A stretch of DNA of 64,000 bases from Phoronis australis (lineage: Eukaryota > Phoronida > Phoronidae): the NCBI GenBank assembly GCA_002633005.1, contig NMRA01000413.1:71926-135925 (forward strand). The letters run 5' to 3'. Position 1 is the stretch's first letter. Each line of letters opens with the position of its first letter. The notes under the pieces are model-generated. The model was given only the letters and a program-made list of their open reading frames with translations. It did not search any database and was not told the DNA's origin. Made by a program: the position numbers and the translations under genes. Of the stretch, positions 24,637-36,000 are shown in pieces.

Positions 24637-27600
24637 TGACCCATTCTATCCTGCGCTGCACTCTCCACTCCCAGCCCATGTGACTGGTTCATTTTCTCCC
24701 TTTATAAAAACCATTTAGAGAAACAGTTGCCATTTGTGATTTGAATCAAACTCGAAGCTCATCTCAGTGAGCTGTGTTTTATTGAATTTATTATTAATCA
24801 AGGTTAGCTGGACAGCAAGCATAAAATTTTTGTCCCCTGCGTTTGTTTACCTGCGATCCATGCAGCAGCAGAATCAAGCCAGACACAAGAAACCCTGTTC
24901 TCTCCTAATCACAGCCATTCATTTGACATTCAAGGCATTCCAGCTTGGTTTACTTTGTATAACTTGTCACTGTCTCACTCCATCATGTGCAAGTCACCAC
25001 TTGAGTTATTTAGAAAAGGGCCTTTTCACTAGTTAGTGAATAGACAAATTTGAGCAAAATATTTCAAATTGTTCGTCTTTTTCTTTTCAAGTAAACTCAT
25101 CTTGTCGAATGTTTTTAAGTAGTGTTTAAGCTGTGTGTTGTTGAGTTTAGGTGACTTGCACTGTCCCTGAAGAAATCCAAAAGTTATTTCGAACTCAGTT
25201 CTGAAAAAAGCAATAAAATACTCGCAGTCATTTCACTGTGTGAAGTCTTGTTATAAAAAAATTGTGTGTATTTTGGTGTCTTTATGGGTGGCGGCTGAAG
25301 TTGTGATACGGTAGCCAATATCATTTGGATTTCTTGATATTTTCATTCATTCTACCAAACACCAATGCTATAGCCATATTTTCTATTCTGGCCATTTTTT
25401 GTCACTGCAGAAGGAACAGCCTGTAACTTAATCAATGCGTTTATGGAGTGCATCAAGCATACTGGAAAACTGGCCTTTTGTTCACCATGCACGCATATAT
25501 GGTATAGCTCGTTGTGTTTGGCAGAATAGGCCATATCTCCTTCCCCTAAGAAATTGTCTTGCCTACCCTCGGGTGGCATCATTCAGAGTTATCTATAGCC
25601 ATATGTTTTCAATTGTAGTTTGGGATGTTTGAAACTCTAACCAGTGCATTCATTGATGAGTACCCTAAACTATTGAAGAACAAGAAGATGATCTACACTG
25701 CCTGTCTTTGTTTCGTTGCCTTCCTCGTTGGAGTTCCCATGGTTACTCAGGTATGACATTTTGTGATTACTTAGCATTTTTCTTCCACTGAATTGGCCAT
25801 GTCTGGATTTACAGTAAAATCTCGATTTAAGACACTAAATGTGAAATTTTATTTTATTGTATTTTTAATATATGTAGTACCAAATTAACACTTTCCATGT
25901 TCAAGTTCTGAGACATAGCTACCATGTGATAATTTGAAAAATGTGGATTTTGGCAATTAGTTTTGTTTGAAATTGGTGAGATTTTACTTTTAGTGAATTC
26001 TTGCTAAACCAATTTCTTCATTAATGCTGCGGTTGATGTTGACGTATGTCACAGTTGACACAAAATAAATCCTCGTTTAATACAAAGTTGCTTTGATTGT
26101 ACCTTCTCTTTTTGTTCTTTTTGTGTGCATTGTGACATTGGCGTTTGGAATGGTTTAATCTGTGCCTCAGTCTCAGTTTTGTAGGGAACCAAAAGTTTTC
26201 ATTGCTCCTGATTTTATTTTATTTTACCTTCCTGTTTACCTATGAATATATATATTTGAGTGTGTGTCCCAAACGGAGTAACATGATTATAGTTTAGTGT
26301 ATTTGAATTAGGTAACAATGACGTTCCATATACTTGTATTTATTTTTGTGATGTCTGGCTTTGAAACTAAACACTTAAACCCCGGGTGAGTGTTGTGTTT
26401 TTCTGCCGAGCCCAATAACCAATATTCAGGTAAAATTTAATCTCTTCATTGCGCGATGGTTGGCTTGTTTCTTGCTGAGAATCTTTGTACAAAGCCCGTA
26501 AAAACCTATTAAGAAGGTAAGCATGTGAGGTGGTAAAAGATTGCTACTAGCGCCAGTTATTTTTAACCGTTGGTTTTGTTGCAGGGTGGTATCTACGTTC
26601 TCCAGATTATGGACTGGTACAGTGCTGTGTTCTCACTAATGATTCTCTCCTTCATGGAATGTGTTGTTATCTGTTGGGTTTATGGTAAGTGTTTTAGCAT
26701 TCTTCAACCATTGCCATTAACAGAAATGCAGCTAGGGCAATGTAAATATCCATATCCTTGACTTTACTGTCAATTTTGTAGAGGTGTACATTTAAATAAG
26801 GTTTGTGCTTACCAGGGTGTCAAATTGGAAGGAGTCAGAATTAAGGCGTGGGGAGAACTGTATACTGTAACATTTACAGTTGCATTTTGTTGCTGTTTAA
26901 ACTGTCAATGTTGAATTCTTAGCGACAGTACTTTGGGTTTGAAAACAGCAATCCTATCACGCTTATCCAATCTTAGAATTATTGCCCAATGAGCTGGCAA
27001 CTTTAGTAGCCACAGGCAATGCATACATGCGTTGTTTTCAAATTTACGATTTTAGGTTTGAGTAACCCCAATGAGCAAATGTTTTCTTTTTGGTTACAGA
27101 AATAAAAACCTTTCATGGTAGGGAATATAACGAGACCAGAATTTATTAGGGTAAAACGTCTTAATTTGATTTTTGTTTCTTAAACAGCAAAATACAGCAT
27201 AAATTAAACCTACAATCATTTTTTTGTTGAATTTTTGAGCAATTTCGTTTTTCAATTTTTGATTGATGAATTATGTCTTGAATTTGTTACCAACTCGTTG
27301 CCTTATGCCTTTTCTAATCTATTGCAGGAATCGACAGGTTCTTCAAAGACATCGAACTGATGATTGGCAGGAAGCCGTTCATGTATTACAAGATCTGCTG
27401 GTGTTTCATCACACCATCTGTAATTCTGGTGAGTGTTGTTCAGTCCAGTATATTACACATGTTAGATCATCTGATATGTATGTGCTTTACTGTTCCCATG
27501 CATTTAACTGATTCCTTGACATGTCAGTGCTTTTAATCTTCAAGAATATGAAACTTAGTAATTTCATGTTTAATAAAAGAATATCCACTTCAGTTTGTAT

Positions 27601-28517
27601 TTAAAATAGTGGGCGTGTTTTTGAAGCCCACTGTTCAGTTTTGTCTTTACATGTGCAGAGTTATGGCTGAAGTGTCTTGCAATACCAAGTCAGCGGAGGT
27701 CTTGGTACATGAGGCTAAAAGTGGACGATTGTGTGGGGGTTAAGTGTTTAGTGTTGAGTGTCTGGTATCCAGTGGCACACCTCTACTTACACTGGAATTG
27801 ATAAGTTGAAGTTGACTGTTGTCTGTGATGATGGTAGTAATCATCTGGCTTACCTTTCAGTTTGTGTTGGTGTTCACATTCGTCAACCACAAGCCGGTGA
27901 CCTATAATGACTATGTCTACCCTGACTGGTCTATTGCTGTTGGCTGGTTGCTTGCTCTTGTCTCCCTTGCCCCCTTGCCCATTATCGCTGGTCATCAGAT
28001 ATATCATGCAAAGGGCACGTTCATTGAGGTAAGCCCCGTCTTTGTTTGCAATTTTAGGTTTAAATATCACTTGGGTTGCTGTCTTTTTAGGTTTTGCTTG
28101 ATAATAGTGGGCTTGTCTTCTTAGACATCTACATTTGTTGGAAAATCCGTTAAAGAATTAGACTATTAGTCCTGAGTTATTGACCAACTAAAACATTGAT
28201 TGCCACTATTGACAAATGTCTGGGATTTTGATTACTTAGCTGTCATATTGGTTTATGTAAAGTTTACTGTCTATTATGTATGGTGACTAAAAGCACTGAT
28301 GAATGTTTTCTTTCAGCGAGTTCGGGAGCTCACCAAGCCACACCCTACTTGGGGCCCCAGTGTGCCAGAGTTTCGTCAATTGTATCTGGCTTCACTGACC
28401 CCAACGGAACGTTCGCGAATGATGAAGTGCATTTTGCCTGCTGGATCACTAAGTACTATGTCAGATGAGGAGAAAGGATTCTGTGAAAATGACACAGAGA
28501 CCGTGTCCTCTGTTTAA
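15704..28517 (+). CDS. SLC6 family Na+/Cl- dependent amino-acid transporter, glycine-transporter-like; complete 13-exon CDS
   Basis: Seen: 13 exons (15704-15745, 17997-18207, 18365-18496, 18716-19049, 20055-20187, 20474-20608, 20932-21160, 21680-21792, 25619-25750, 26585-26684, 27328-27428, 27861-28028, 28317-28517), all with GT...AG introns and matching phases, join to 2031 nt = 676 residues plus stop. TM1 carries the SLC6 signature [11 protein letters not shown] (residues 68-78). EL2 has the paired cysteines C169/C178 and six N-X-S/T sequons. TM6 reads [18 protein letters not shown] (341-358). TM7 has N373 and S377, which with S341 fit the chloride-site pattern. TM8 has GLDSQF (439-444). 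Twelve TM segments can be placed (about 56-78, 86-108, 131-158, 258-276, 285-304, 332-352, 366-391, 421-456, 466-485, 494-518, 540-562, 577-602). Known: SLC6 proteins couple Na+/Cl- gradients to uptake of amino acids or amines at the plasma membrane. Inference: the TM6 tryptophan and the SxxAAWG / YPEAL motifs favour the glycine/neutral amino-acid branch (SLC6A5/A9/A7-like) over monoamine carriers. The exact substrate is unproven. Confidence 0.95.
15746..17996 (+). other. SLC6 intron 1
   Basis: 2.25 kb between the start exon and the TM1 exon. It has no supported exons, and short open frames near 15956-16352 lack homology or splice support. Confidence 0.6.
17997..18207 (+). CDS. SLC6 transporter exon 2 (N-tail and TM1)
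   Basis: Acceptor tattttttgcag before 17997 and donor GTGAGC at 18208. It encodes a Ser-rich cytosolic tail (residues 15-52), then TM1 with the unwound GLGNIWRFP substrate/Na+ motif including N71 and R74. Ends in phase 1 inside the GGG of the loop. Confidence 0.95.
18365..18496 (+). CDS. SLC6 transporter exon 3 (TM2)
   Basis: Acceptor cttaaag before 18365 and donor GTAAGG at 18497. It encodes residues 85-128: [10 protein letters not shown] through the conserved MEMSYGQF-like segment ([10 protein letters not shown], 105-114), which holds the TM2 Tyr/Gln of the chloride site, then the IL1 FKG. Confidence 0.95.
18716..19049 (+). CDS. SLC6 transporter exon 4 (TM3 and glycosylated EL2)
   Basis: Acceptor tttttacag before 18716 and donor GTAAGT at 19050. 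It encodes TM3 with the IYYN motif (143-146) and the large extracellular loop 2. The loop contains C169 and C178, sequons at N182, N185, N189, N210, N215 and N226, and a near-perfect 33-bp in-frame tandem duplication (18967-19032). Confidence 0.95.
18967..19032 (+). repeat. 33-bp in-frame tandem duplication inside EL2 coding sequence
   Basis: Units 18967-18999 and 19000-19032 differ only in the last base (CCT versus CCA). Each encodes [11 protein letters not shown], so the duplication adds an 11-residue block with one extra N-glycosylation sequon to the most length-variable loop of the transporter. Confidence 0.95.
20055..20187 (+). CDS. SLC6 transporter exon 5 (end of EL2 and TM4)
   Basis: Acceptor gatttccag before 20055 and donor GTAGGC at 20188. 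It completes Q240 and encodes residues 241-284, with [14 protein letters not shown] before TM4 and the KGIKSSGK cytosolic loop, typical of the family. Confidence 0.95.
20474..20608 (+). CDS. SLC6 transporter exon 6 (TM5, start of EL3)
   Basis: Acceptor ttttggcag before 20474 and donor GTAATA at 20609. Residues 285-329 carry the family-typical [10 protein letters not shown] entry to TM5, the [12 protein letters not shown] turn and YLIPDWSKL. Confidence 0.95.
20932..21160 (+). CDS. SLC6 transporter exon 7 (TM6 and TM7)
   Basis: Acceptor tttgcctag before 20932 and donor GTACGT at 21161. Residues 330-405 include [14 protein letters not shown], the unwound TM6 substrate site with W346, the SYNKF motif, and TM7 with N373/S377. 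This is the exon most informative for substrate class. Confidence 0.95.
21680..21792 (+). CDS. SLC6 transporter exon 8 (EL4 and first part of TM8)
   Basis: Acceptor ttgctccag before 21680 and donor GTAATC at 21793. Residues 406-443 hold [13 protein letters not shown], the EL4 lid helix, and GLDSQ at the Na2 site. Confidence 0.95.
21793..25618 (+). other. SLC6 intron 8, the largest intron (3.8 kb)
   Basis: No coding segment supported inside. It contains the (CTG)12 microsatellite at 24597-24632 and otherwise unremarkable AT-rich sequence. It splits the GLDSQ|FGMFET codon junction of TM8 at phase 0. Confidence 0.85.
24597..24632 (+). repeat. (CTG)12 trinucleotide microsatellite
   Basis: Twelve uninterrupted CTG units in intron 8 of the transporter, preceded by imperfect CTG/CTT units. 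On the minus strand it reads as a poly-Ser frame, which is an artefact of the repeat. Confidence 0.95.
25619..25750 (+). CDS. SLC6 transporter exon 9 (rest of TM8, TM9)
   Basis: Acceptor caattgtag before 25619 and donor GTATGA at 25751. It encodes [19 protein letters not shown] (444-462) and TM9 ending GVPMVTQ, a pattern resembling glycine and proline transporters. Confidence 0.95.
26585..26684 (+). CDS. SLC6 transporter exon 10 (EL5 and TM10)
   Basis: Acceptor ttgttgcag before 26585 and donor GTAAGT at 26685. Encodes [14 protein letters not shown] and TM10 through WVYG (residues 488-521). Phase 1 exit. Confidence 0.95.
27328..27428 (+). CDS. SLC6 transporter exon 11 (IL5 and TM11)
   Basis: Acceptor ctattgcag before 27328 and donor GTGAGT at 27429. 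Encodes [13 protein letters not shown] and the start of TM11 ([13 protein letters not shown]), typical of the family. Confidence 0.95.
27861..28028 (+). CDS. SLC6 transporter exon 12 (end of TM11, TM12)
   Basis: Acceptor tacctttcag before 27861 and donor GTAAGC at 28029. Residues 555-610 carry the EL6 YPDWS motif (574-578) and TM12, ending KGTFIE. Confidence 0.95.
28317..28517 (+). CDS. SLC6 transporter exon 13 (cytosolic C-tail, stop)
   Basis: Acceptor gttttctttcag before 28317; stop TAA at 28515-28517. Residues 611-676 begin [14 protein letters not shown], matching the conserved post-TM12 region. The end is acidic and Ser-rich, and the last three residues SSV do not form a strong class I PDZ motif. 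Confidence 0.95.
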   Translation, partial: RVRELTKPHPTWGPSVPEFRQLYLASLTPTERSRMMKCILPAGSLSTMSDEEKGFCENDTETVSSV

Positions 28518-28857
28518 ACTCTATGCAGTTATATACTGCTAGTTTGTTGTTCCCATGGTTCAAAGGAGATAAGGAGTGGGCATGGAATGTCTGATAGGAT
28601 AACATCTGTGCTTCACTCGATGTCCTTTGCAACTGTACAGTGCTTGAAGTGCCGTCCTGGTCATCACTACCAAATATACCATTACAAGGTGAGAAGTGGT
28701 TAGCCCAACACGCCAGAGGGGTGTGCATCTCAACCTGTGTGCATGCCATTCATGTCTGTCAAGGCTGATTGTCAGCCACTGCCAAACAGATAAAGCTGTT
28801 GGATTATCAAGAAATTAATGAGTGCTCCGGGCTTATGATCCAGGACATTATTGCCAC

Positions 28858-29102
28858 CAGGGCTTGGAATTTTCCTCTTTTAAGAGGATTTCCTCTTCTT
28901 TGATTTTGATTTCCTCTTATTTGACTTCCAATTTTCTTTTTTCTCTTTTTATCATTATTTTGACCTAACTCGTGCAAAAGCGTTTTGGGTCAAAAGTTTT
29001 GCAACACAAAAATATTCTATCACACAAGCCTATTTGTTTGTGGAATGGATACATTACCCGGAAAAGTTTCCTCTTTTATGTCATTGGTCATTCCAAGCCC
29101 TG
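28858..29102. mobile_element. 245-bp MITE-like element with 13-bp perfect terminal inverted repeats
   Basis: Left end CAGGGCTTGGAAT at 28858-28870 and right end ATTCCAAGCCCTG at 29090-29102 are exact reverse complements, and both are followed inward by CCTCTTTTA-type sequence. CAGGG ends recall hAT-type termini, but I see no matching 8-bp target duplication (ATTGCCAC versus TGACCCCT). Confidence 0.6.
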
Positions 29103-30861
29103 TGACCCCTGTGTTATAGTTGCTTCATAAAAAAGTCATTTGTCACTTCATTTGCCATTCGAGGTTTGAAAGTAGATTTTTATGCTGTAGTAGCGCTTTA
29201 GACGCTCAACCTGGACTTGAAAGTTAAATCTAGTGTTAGGACTTAACTTGTGTTTTATGCTTCTGTTGACCCATAGTTAGTTTGCTGTTCCATCATAGTG
29301 TCTTACATCACTGTCACTGTATCATCTCGAGTCATACATCCATCACCATGGTTTGTTGATCTGTACATATATATAGTGTAAGTATTGTTGTTAGGTTTTG
29401 TGTATTTTGAACAAATAGTAGTTGTATATGTTGGCAAACATTTTAAATTTGATACAAAAGCACATAATTCTATTTAATGTAGAGTTAAATTGAGTGCTAT
29501 AACTGAAGGTTTTAGTGCCTTTTTAAATTATACTAAGTTAGACAATTTTAATCAACAAAAACAAGTTGTGGCTTCTTGCATGCAGTTTACATTCACCTCA
29601 TTTTCTGTTTGCTCCTGAAATGTTTTGTTATTGCCTTTTCATTCCTCAAAGTAGCTGCCTTCTCAACATTGATTCCAAAATCGACCTATTATTTTGTATA
29701 ATAATGGCACTTTAAAGTCTTGATCAGTGGACAGTTTTTCAGCGCGAATGAATTAAAAATGGAGCTGATAAATTTTTTGAACCATTCTTCAAACACAATC
29801 TTACAAATTCACAATGTTATCAATTTTAGTTCATAAACCTCATTCATCCAGCATTTACCAGATGCAGGTGCTCCCAAACTAAATATTGAGTACATGTATA
29901 TATGAGTGCCTGAAAAATTAATCAGCAAAAATAGATTCCGAATATGTCCATTAATAGTAAATACTCAGTTGTCCCTTTTTTCAAAGTGAGCCCTGGTTTT
30001 TGTTGAACCGTAGGAATGAACATTGAACCTTGGAGTTGCAGCGATTGCTATAATCTAGTTGGTCAGTCTCTGTGGTTAACCCGGCCTGCCAAGGTCTCTA
30101 GTACTGGTTATAGCCTGCTTTGTGTAATAGCTGTTCTACTACAGAACTCAGCCTTTCAAGTTCTGTTCACCATGTTGGACTGTCCTTATTGCTCAATTGT
30201 GTATTGTTTGTGCATAGTAGCTGCATATTTCATATGTATTTATATCCATGTGAAGACAATTTAAAACAATTCCTGTACCTTAGCCAGGGTTAGGGTGAAG
30301 TTAAGAATTCGTCCTCAGTGTACTTGTGCCCATGGAGTGACCTTTTGTCCAGCAATTCCCACTTGCTGTGGTGTATGGAGGTCTTTGCTGTGGTTGCAAG
30401 TATGAGAGGTTGTAACCAAATTTTAGTGACAATTTTGAGACATAGTAGAAACCTTTCTCTTTTTGGCTGAAACCCTCTGACAATAATAGTACACACAAAA
30501 AGATTTATGTCAGTGCCAGGTCCTATAGAGGATTTACAAAATTTGAGAATTTGTGTTTCGGCCAATAATACCCCCAGTCCTAGGTCTTCTTTTTTAGTGT
30601 TTTGAAATACCGTAGTCCCTGATCCGTGAGTGGAGGTTCATTACTCTAACATGTGCTAGTCATTTCCAAAAGTCTGATATCCAAATGCAGAAATGTTAAC
30701 TGAGCGTCAATTGAATACCACAAGTCAAAAAGCCTGGCCTGTTTCTTTCAACACTTACGTCCCACAATGCTCTCAAATGTGAATTATGTATCTAAAATGT
30801 TGCTTTTGTTACTCACGGACTGAATCTGTGAATATTGTTTACTGTTAATTGATAATGGTCA

Positions 30862-30867
30862 AATAAA
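30862..30867 (+). terminator. Canonical polyadenylation signal AATAAA
   Basis: AATAAA in an AT-rich context, followed by T-rich sequence. It is the best candidate for the transporter's mRNA end. Confidence 0.5.
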
Positions 30868-30899
30868 CATTTGCTCATTTCCATTTCTTGTGTTTATAA

Positions 30900-32940
30900 T
30901 CACATTACAACAAGTTAAAACTTTTAGCCAACGCTGCAGGTGTGCAGGGATATGCCTCAAAGGTCATTTATCAACGGTTATATACAACATATTTGTAGAC
31001 TGAGGTTATTGTTTAATGGATGCAATTTTCAATAGGTTTAATGGGAACATAGACCAAATCTCAACACTTCTCACAAACCTATGAGATTTTTTCTTGTTTC
31101 GTCGTGGAAAATAGGCGCAACTAAATTGACGGTCAGCCATCTTCAAGTTCTATACCACAAGTTCTCTACCGAAGCAACCAATGGGCATTTTTTAAAAAAA
31201 AATTAGCGTTCGCAACAATGTTAAAAGCCATCTTCAGTTAAGTGAAAAATAACAATTTTGTCAATTCTTTGTATTCGTACCTGATGAACTAGGAATACGC
31301 CAGTGCGTCTCTCCCCCCCCCCTTTGGAAGCTGAACTGCTCGCTGCAGGAGTGCGACGCATTAGACATGAAACTGGCAAGTTACACGTCGTCAAACTCAC
31401 AAATGCCAACTATTGATCGTGTTATGATACGCGTATTTATGTGGAATTCTTCATGGGAGCAAACGATGACGGCCATTGAATTAACAACCCAGACACAACC
31501 AGTTAGGTATTGGCACTACATGTAGCAGCTTCATCACAAGTCAATCCATATTGTGATGTAATAAAACATACTAAATGCGGCTCGTTTCTTTTCAGTCAAA
31601 AATCTTCTCAACTAAAATCCTGCGCACAGTAATAGTTCGACGACAGTTATTGTTAAACAAGATAAAAATATTACATGGCGTTCTTAATCCATGCCTGTCT
31701 CCAACATTTTTAGAAGCAAACAGAAATACATGTAGTCAAGGTGTTCATTTTATATTTAACGATTTCAATTCTCAGTTTGCCATAAGCATATCGGTTGTAT
31801 CAACACAGCCCGTTTGACAATTACGTGTACTGTGTATCCTGTTTTTGCTTTATTCTCAAATGTACATACTCCTAGAGAGAAAAGTCTACTGTGAAGACTG
31901 TAAGGCAAAGTAATAAAACCTATCGAAAGCAAAAAAGTCTTTCCATTCTTCTTAGTGCTGTTAGCTTGGAAGACAACTGTGCAATCACATACATTTTCTA
32001 ACTTGCATATTTCCACTTCATTTTTAATTAAAAACTTTATAACGCGAATTGTAATCAAAATCAATATAGACAGGTCAGAGAGATTATTCCCGAATGATGC
32101 TCGTTTCAAATTAATAACTCATTTTATTCGACAAATTATGCAGACTTTAAATATCGAATTTTCCAATGTCTGGCGATGCACCAACAAAATCGCCACCGGA
32201 AATATTCAAGTGTTTTACCGTTATTTACAAAGCTTCTGGAGGCCTATAAGCAAAATTATGCATTAAGCGTTTTGGGAACTTATGAACATATACCATTTTT
32301 TCTTAAGTAAGGCAAGTCGCTTTTTTGTGTTTTCTGTCAATCAGACACGATTTAAAAAGAAGTATATCAAAGCTAATAAATTACTGGTTGTTGAAAACAG
32401 CACGTGTTGTAGAGTTTAGAATAACGAGCATGATCGTTATAAACGCTTTGTGAGATTTTCATGTATTAAGTGAACGTTTGAACGTTAGCCGGTCCACCGA
32501 ATCCAATGTTCCAGTTTTACATGTAGTCATTTTCCAGTCATCATCATACCCGACAGCCTCTTCCAAAAGCACACTCGCACTAGTTATTGGTTTAATTATA
32601 GAAATATGCTTCCAAAGCCCTCTATCTGAAAACATCCTAATTTAAGGAAGAAGTTCACACTGTATTCTTTTGGAGAAAATCGTGGTTTATCGTTGAATGA
32701 AAAGACTGCCATGAATGAATAGCGGATTCCTGTCGCAAATATCCCGCCTCCAGCGTCTCTGATTTATAAATCAAAATTGCTTCCAGCTTTGGACACATTT
32801 CTTTCTTGCGTTAATTTAGTATCACTCTGAATACTGACTGAAAATATGACTAATCTGACTAACGTTATTTCGCTAAGTCTTGCTAGTCACACCTTCGGGG
32901 ATCCACGCACGCACGAGACGAACTTGTTTTTTTTGCACTA
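30900..32940. other. No gene seen
   Basis: AT-rich intergenic sequence downstream of the transporter. Short frames only. Confidence 0.45.
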
Positions 32941-32944
32941 ACAG

Positions 32945-33062
32945 GCGGTGTTAACCGCAATGGAAAATTCCACGAGTGATGACTGGCGTTCACAATTCCA
33001 TTTACTGTTATTTATTGTCCGATATTCAAACAAAATGTCGTTAAGTACAGGCATTAAATCAG
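32945..33062 (+). other. Exon-like segment with start codon(s) and GTAAGT donor
   Basis: A strong acceptor (cttgttttttttgcactaacag) precedes 32945. An ATG at 32960 in GCAATGG context and a second in-frame ATG at 33035 lead to a 34-codon frame (MENSTSDDWRSQF...) ending at consensus donor GTAAGT (33063). No following exon was recognised on the plus strand, and the peptide is unknown to me. Confidence 0.3.
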
Positions 33063-33069
33063 GTAAGTA

Positions 33070-36000
33070 TAGTAAACACCCGGATGTTAACTTCTTGAGA
33101 TGAAGTGACTGTATACCTGTCAGGACCAGCCGTACGGCTTTAAAAATTAAACAGGCGTTGGTATAAAAAGAATAGCGATATTTCGTCAGGTATGATATGA
33201 CACCAGACCTTTCACAAAATTATAAATAAGGGCACGTATATGGTGTGCTACTGTGGCGAAGAAAAATCGTCAAACTGCCGTCTCATACCAACTGTTTACA
33301 GTGTCCCAGTAAATATAAGTCTGAATGAGTCTGCAAGAATTCAAAAGCTTGTGTTGTCGACATTTATGATGTCGCTAGGAACCATTTGACGGAGATTGGG
33401 ATGATATTGGTTCGTAAAAATTAATGGGGGGAGTACAAAAAGCCTTTAAACGGCAAGTGCTGACCCCGCGAGGCCGGCCAAAATTCCTAAGTTACACTCC
33501 CGGCGGTCTAAGTTAGATATTAGTGCCTCAAACTGACTGTGGAATCATTCCTCCCAGAGTGATGCATACTAAGCCCAGTCATCGAGGTAAGCCCGGATGA
33601 GTAAGCGTCATCTGGTTGATTTAGCTCTGCTCAGTCAGCTCCCCTAGAAAACAGCACTATTGTCTGTTTCGTTTGCTTTACATGCATCCGCAAGCTCATT
33701 CGTAGTCAGTGTCACTGAAAACGCCAGCTTACAAAATTTGACAACGACCCCATTGTGCTCCCGGAAAGACATTGTCACTCCTTTTGTAAAGTTTGGCCTT
33801 ATAAAATTTCCACTTATCACAAAGGTCGCAAGTTTCGTCTGGAGAAAAAAGACAATGAGAGGTTAAGTGGAGAAAAAATCGAGTTGCTACAAAAATAGCT
33901 ATCAAGGACTTCAGCACGAATGGAAAATCACTTCATGGGGAAAAATCACTTTTGCATAGCTCAAGTGACATTTTGTAGTTACGAGAGTTCGATATGTTGA
34001 GTAATCATGAGTATGTGACCGACACACACGCAACACAAACTAGACGATCAATAGCATTCTGCTTCTTCTATGTCAGTGCATTACTCAGCTCAGTAATTAG
34101 GTGCGGCAGCCACTGACCTTCCTGTGCGACTGGGAATTTTCCATAAAATCCATCACGAGTGGCAGCTATGGAATATTACACAATAATGTTGTTGAACAGA
34201 AGGAATTTTCAATACGCTGCTTTGCGTGAGGTATCTCAAATTGAAGACCTCTGGTGAGCAAAACAGCATCCAAAAAACTTGAGTTCGTCAATACAAAATG
34301 ATAGGCCAAAGCGCCATCTATTAGGCATGTACCCATCGCATTGAGGCAACAAACATGTTTAGGATGATAAATTACCAATTTTAACAAAAGTTATGCATGC
34401 ACCAAACGAATTTAAACTATTGTACCGGTAATGCTGTTAGTGAGGTATTTCAATTTATTGTCTTGGATGACATACCAGGGACTTCATTCATACTTAGTTT
34501 AATCAACTTATTTTAAAAAAATGCTCTATATGTTTAACAGTGTAACGAAAGAACTGATCAGTGCATACGAACTTTTGAACAGCAGTAGTTTTCATGCTTT
34601 GTGGATGCTAGCAAGGTATTTGACCAAGTAAATGATTGTATAACACAATTCGTTTGGCTAGAGGTTAGAATCTTAATCGTCTGGTATTCTGAATAACACT
34701 TCTGCTTACCACGGCAATACGTTTTTAAAATTCTTTTAATTTACAAATGACGTAATTCAAGGTGGTTCATTGCCGTCCCTACCTTTCCAGTGTCTACATG
34801 GATGGACTTAGCTCTGTTTTGAATGACGAAATGGACTGTGTAATACAAATTTTATATTGCTTGCTTGAGTTAGATTTATGTTTATATTAGTAGGGCCAGT
34901 TAACTGGAGTTACATTTGTTGGATCTTATATTTTAGCATTAATTTTTATGCTCAACTGTTTTTATCAGTGCCATATTGTTACATGTACTAAAAGTGTGAC
35001 TGTAATAACTTTGATCACATCAGATATCATATATTAGATCACATGGTTATGACATCATGTTGACAAATAGAGGCCTGTTCGCAAAAGAAATTGCGAGGTA
35101 GCCCATCCTAATGAATGATGGAGTTTTCACTGCGACTGCTGATCACTCCGTAATAGTCCTGACCACAACAAATAACTGTTCGTTATATTTTAATCTACAA
35201 ATAACTTAAGCTTCAACTCGCAATCCGATTACCGACTGCCTGTGGTTTAGGGCTGAAGATTTCTTTACGCGCTAATTTCATTGGTCACGTGTTGGGGTGG
35301 GGGAGGGTATTTGCATGTAACTATCTCGAAAGGGTGTCAAAATTACCTTTACTGAAGTCAACAAAATGTTTTTTTTTCTTAATGCACATCACTTGTAAGA
35401 GGTTGGATGAATTGATGCCAATTTTAATCTTAAAAGATGCATATCGCTACGTCATAAGACAGTGTCCGAAACTGCACTGGAATACCATTACCAAGTGATC
35501 TCATTGGAAGAACTTAATAAAAATTTAGCAACACGAAGCTGCTATGGTCAACCTGACTTATCTCCCTTGATTTTACTGTTATAAAATTGGTCTCAAATTG
35601 TTCCTTACTCAGATTAGAAATGTTTTGGACTGGACAAGACTGAACGTACAGTAGTTGAGGTTATACATGTATATATTCAGCACATGAATGACTACGTAGC
35701 GTAGGCTCGAGTAGAAACAAATGGTCAGCACAGAAATCTTATCTGTTCAACAATGAGTGAGACAAGGGACATGTTTCACTAAAATTTCTCAACTTTACGG
35801 CGTTTCTTCACACAGTCTAAACTGAGACTCCCAACCAGTCGTAAGTTAATGTACATGTAGATTCAATTCAGTGAAAACAACCAGCCAAGTTAGAATATTT
35901 CAGTGAAGTAGGTCCGTTTCAAAGCGGTAAGTGGTCTAAAGGTGTTTTGAAGAAGGCTGAGTTCATTACTGTCTGCCTCAAACATTTTAGCAAGCGATCC

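Larger units (their letters stand above)
28518..30890 (+). other. Probable 3' UTR of the SLC6 transporter
   Basis: About 2.3 kb of stop-rich, T-rich sequence between the stop codon and the first good polyadenylation signal (AATAAA at 30862). It carries a 245-bp MITE-like insert at 28858-29102. The 3' end is inferred from the signal only, and earlier cleavage is possible. Confidence 0.5.

Noticed and set aside
24455-24679. Minus-strand poly-Ser protein
   Set aside because: It is the (CTG)12 microsatellite read on the other strand, inside an intron.
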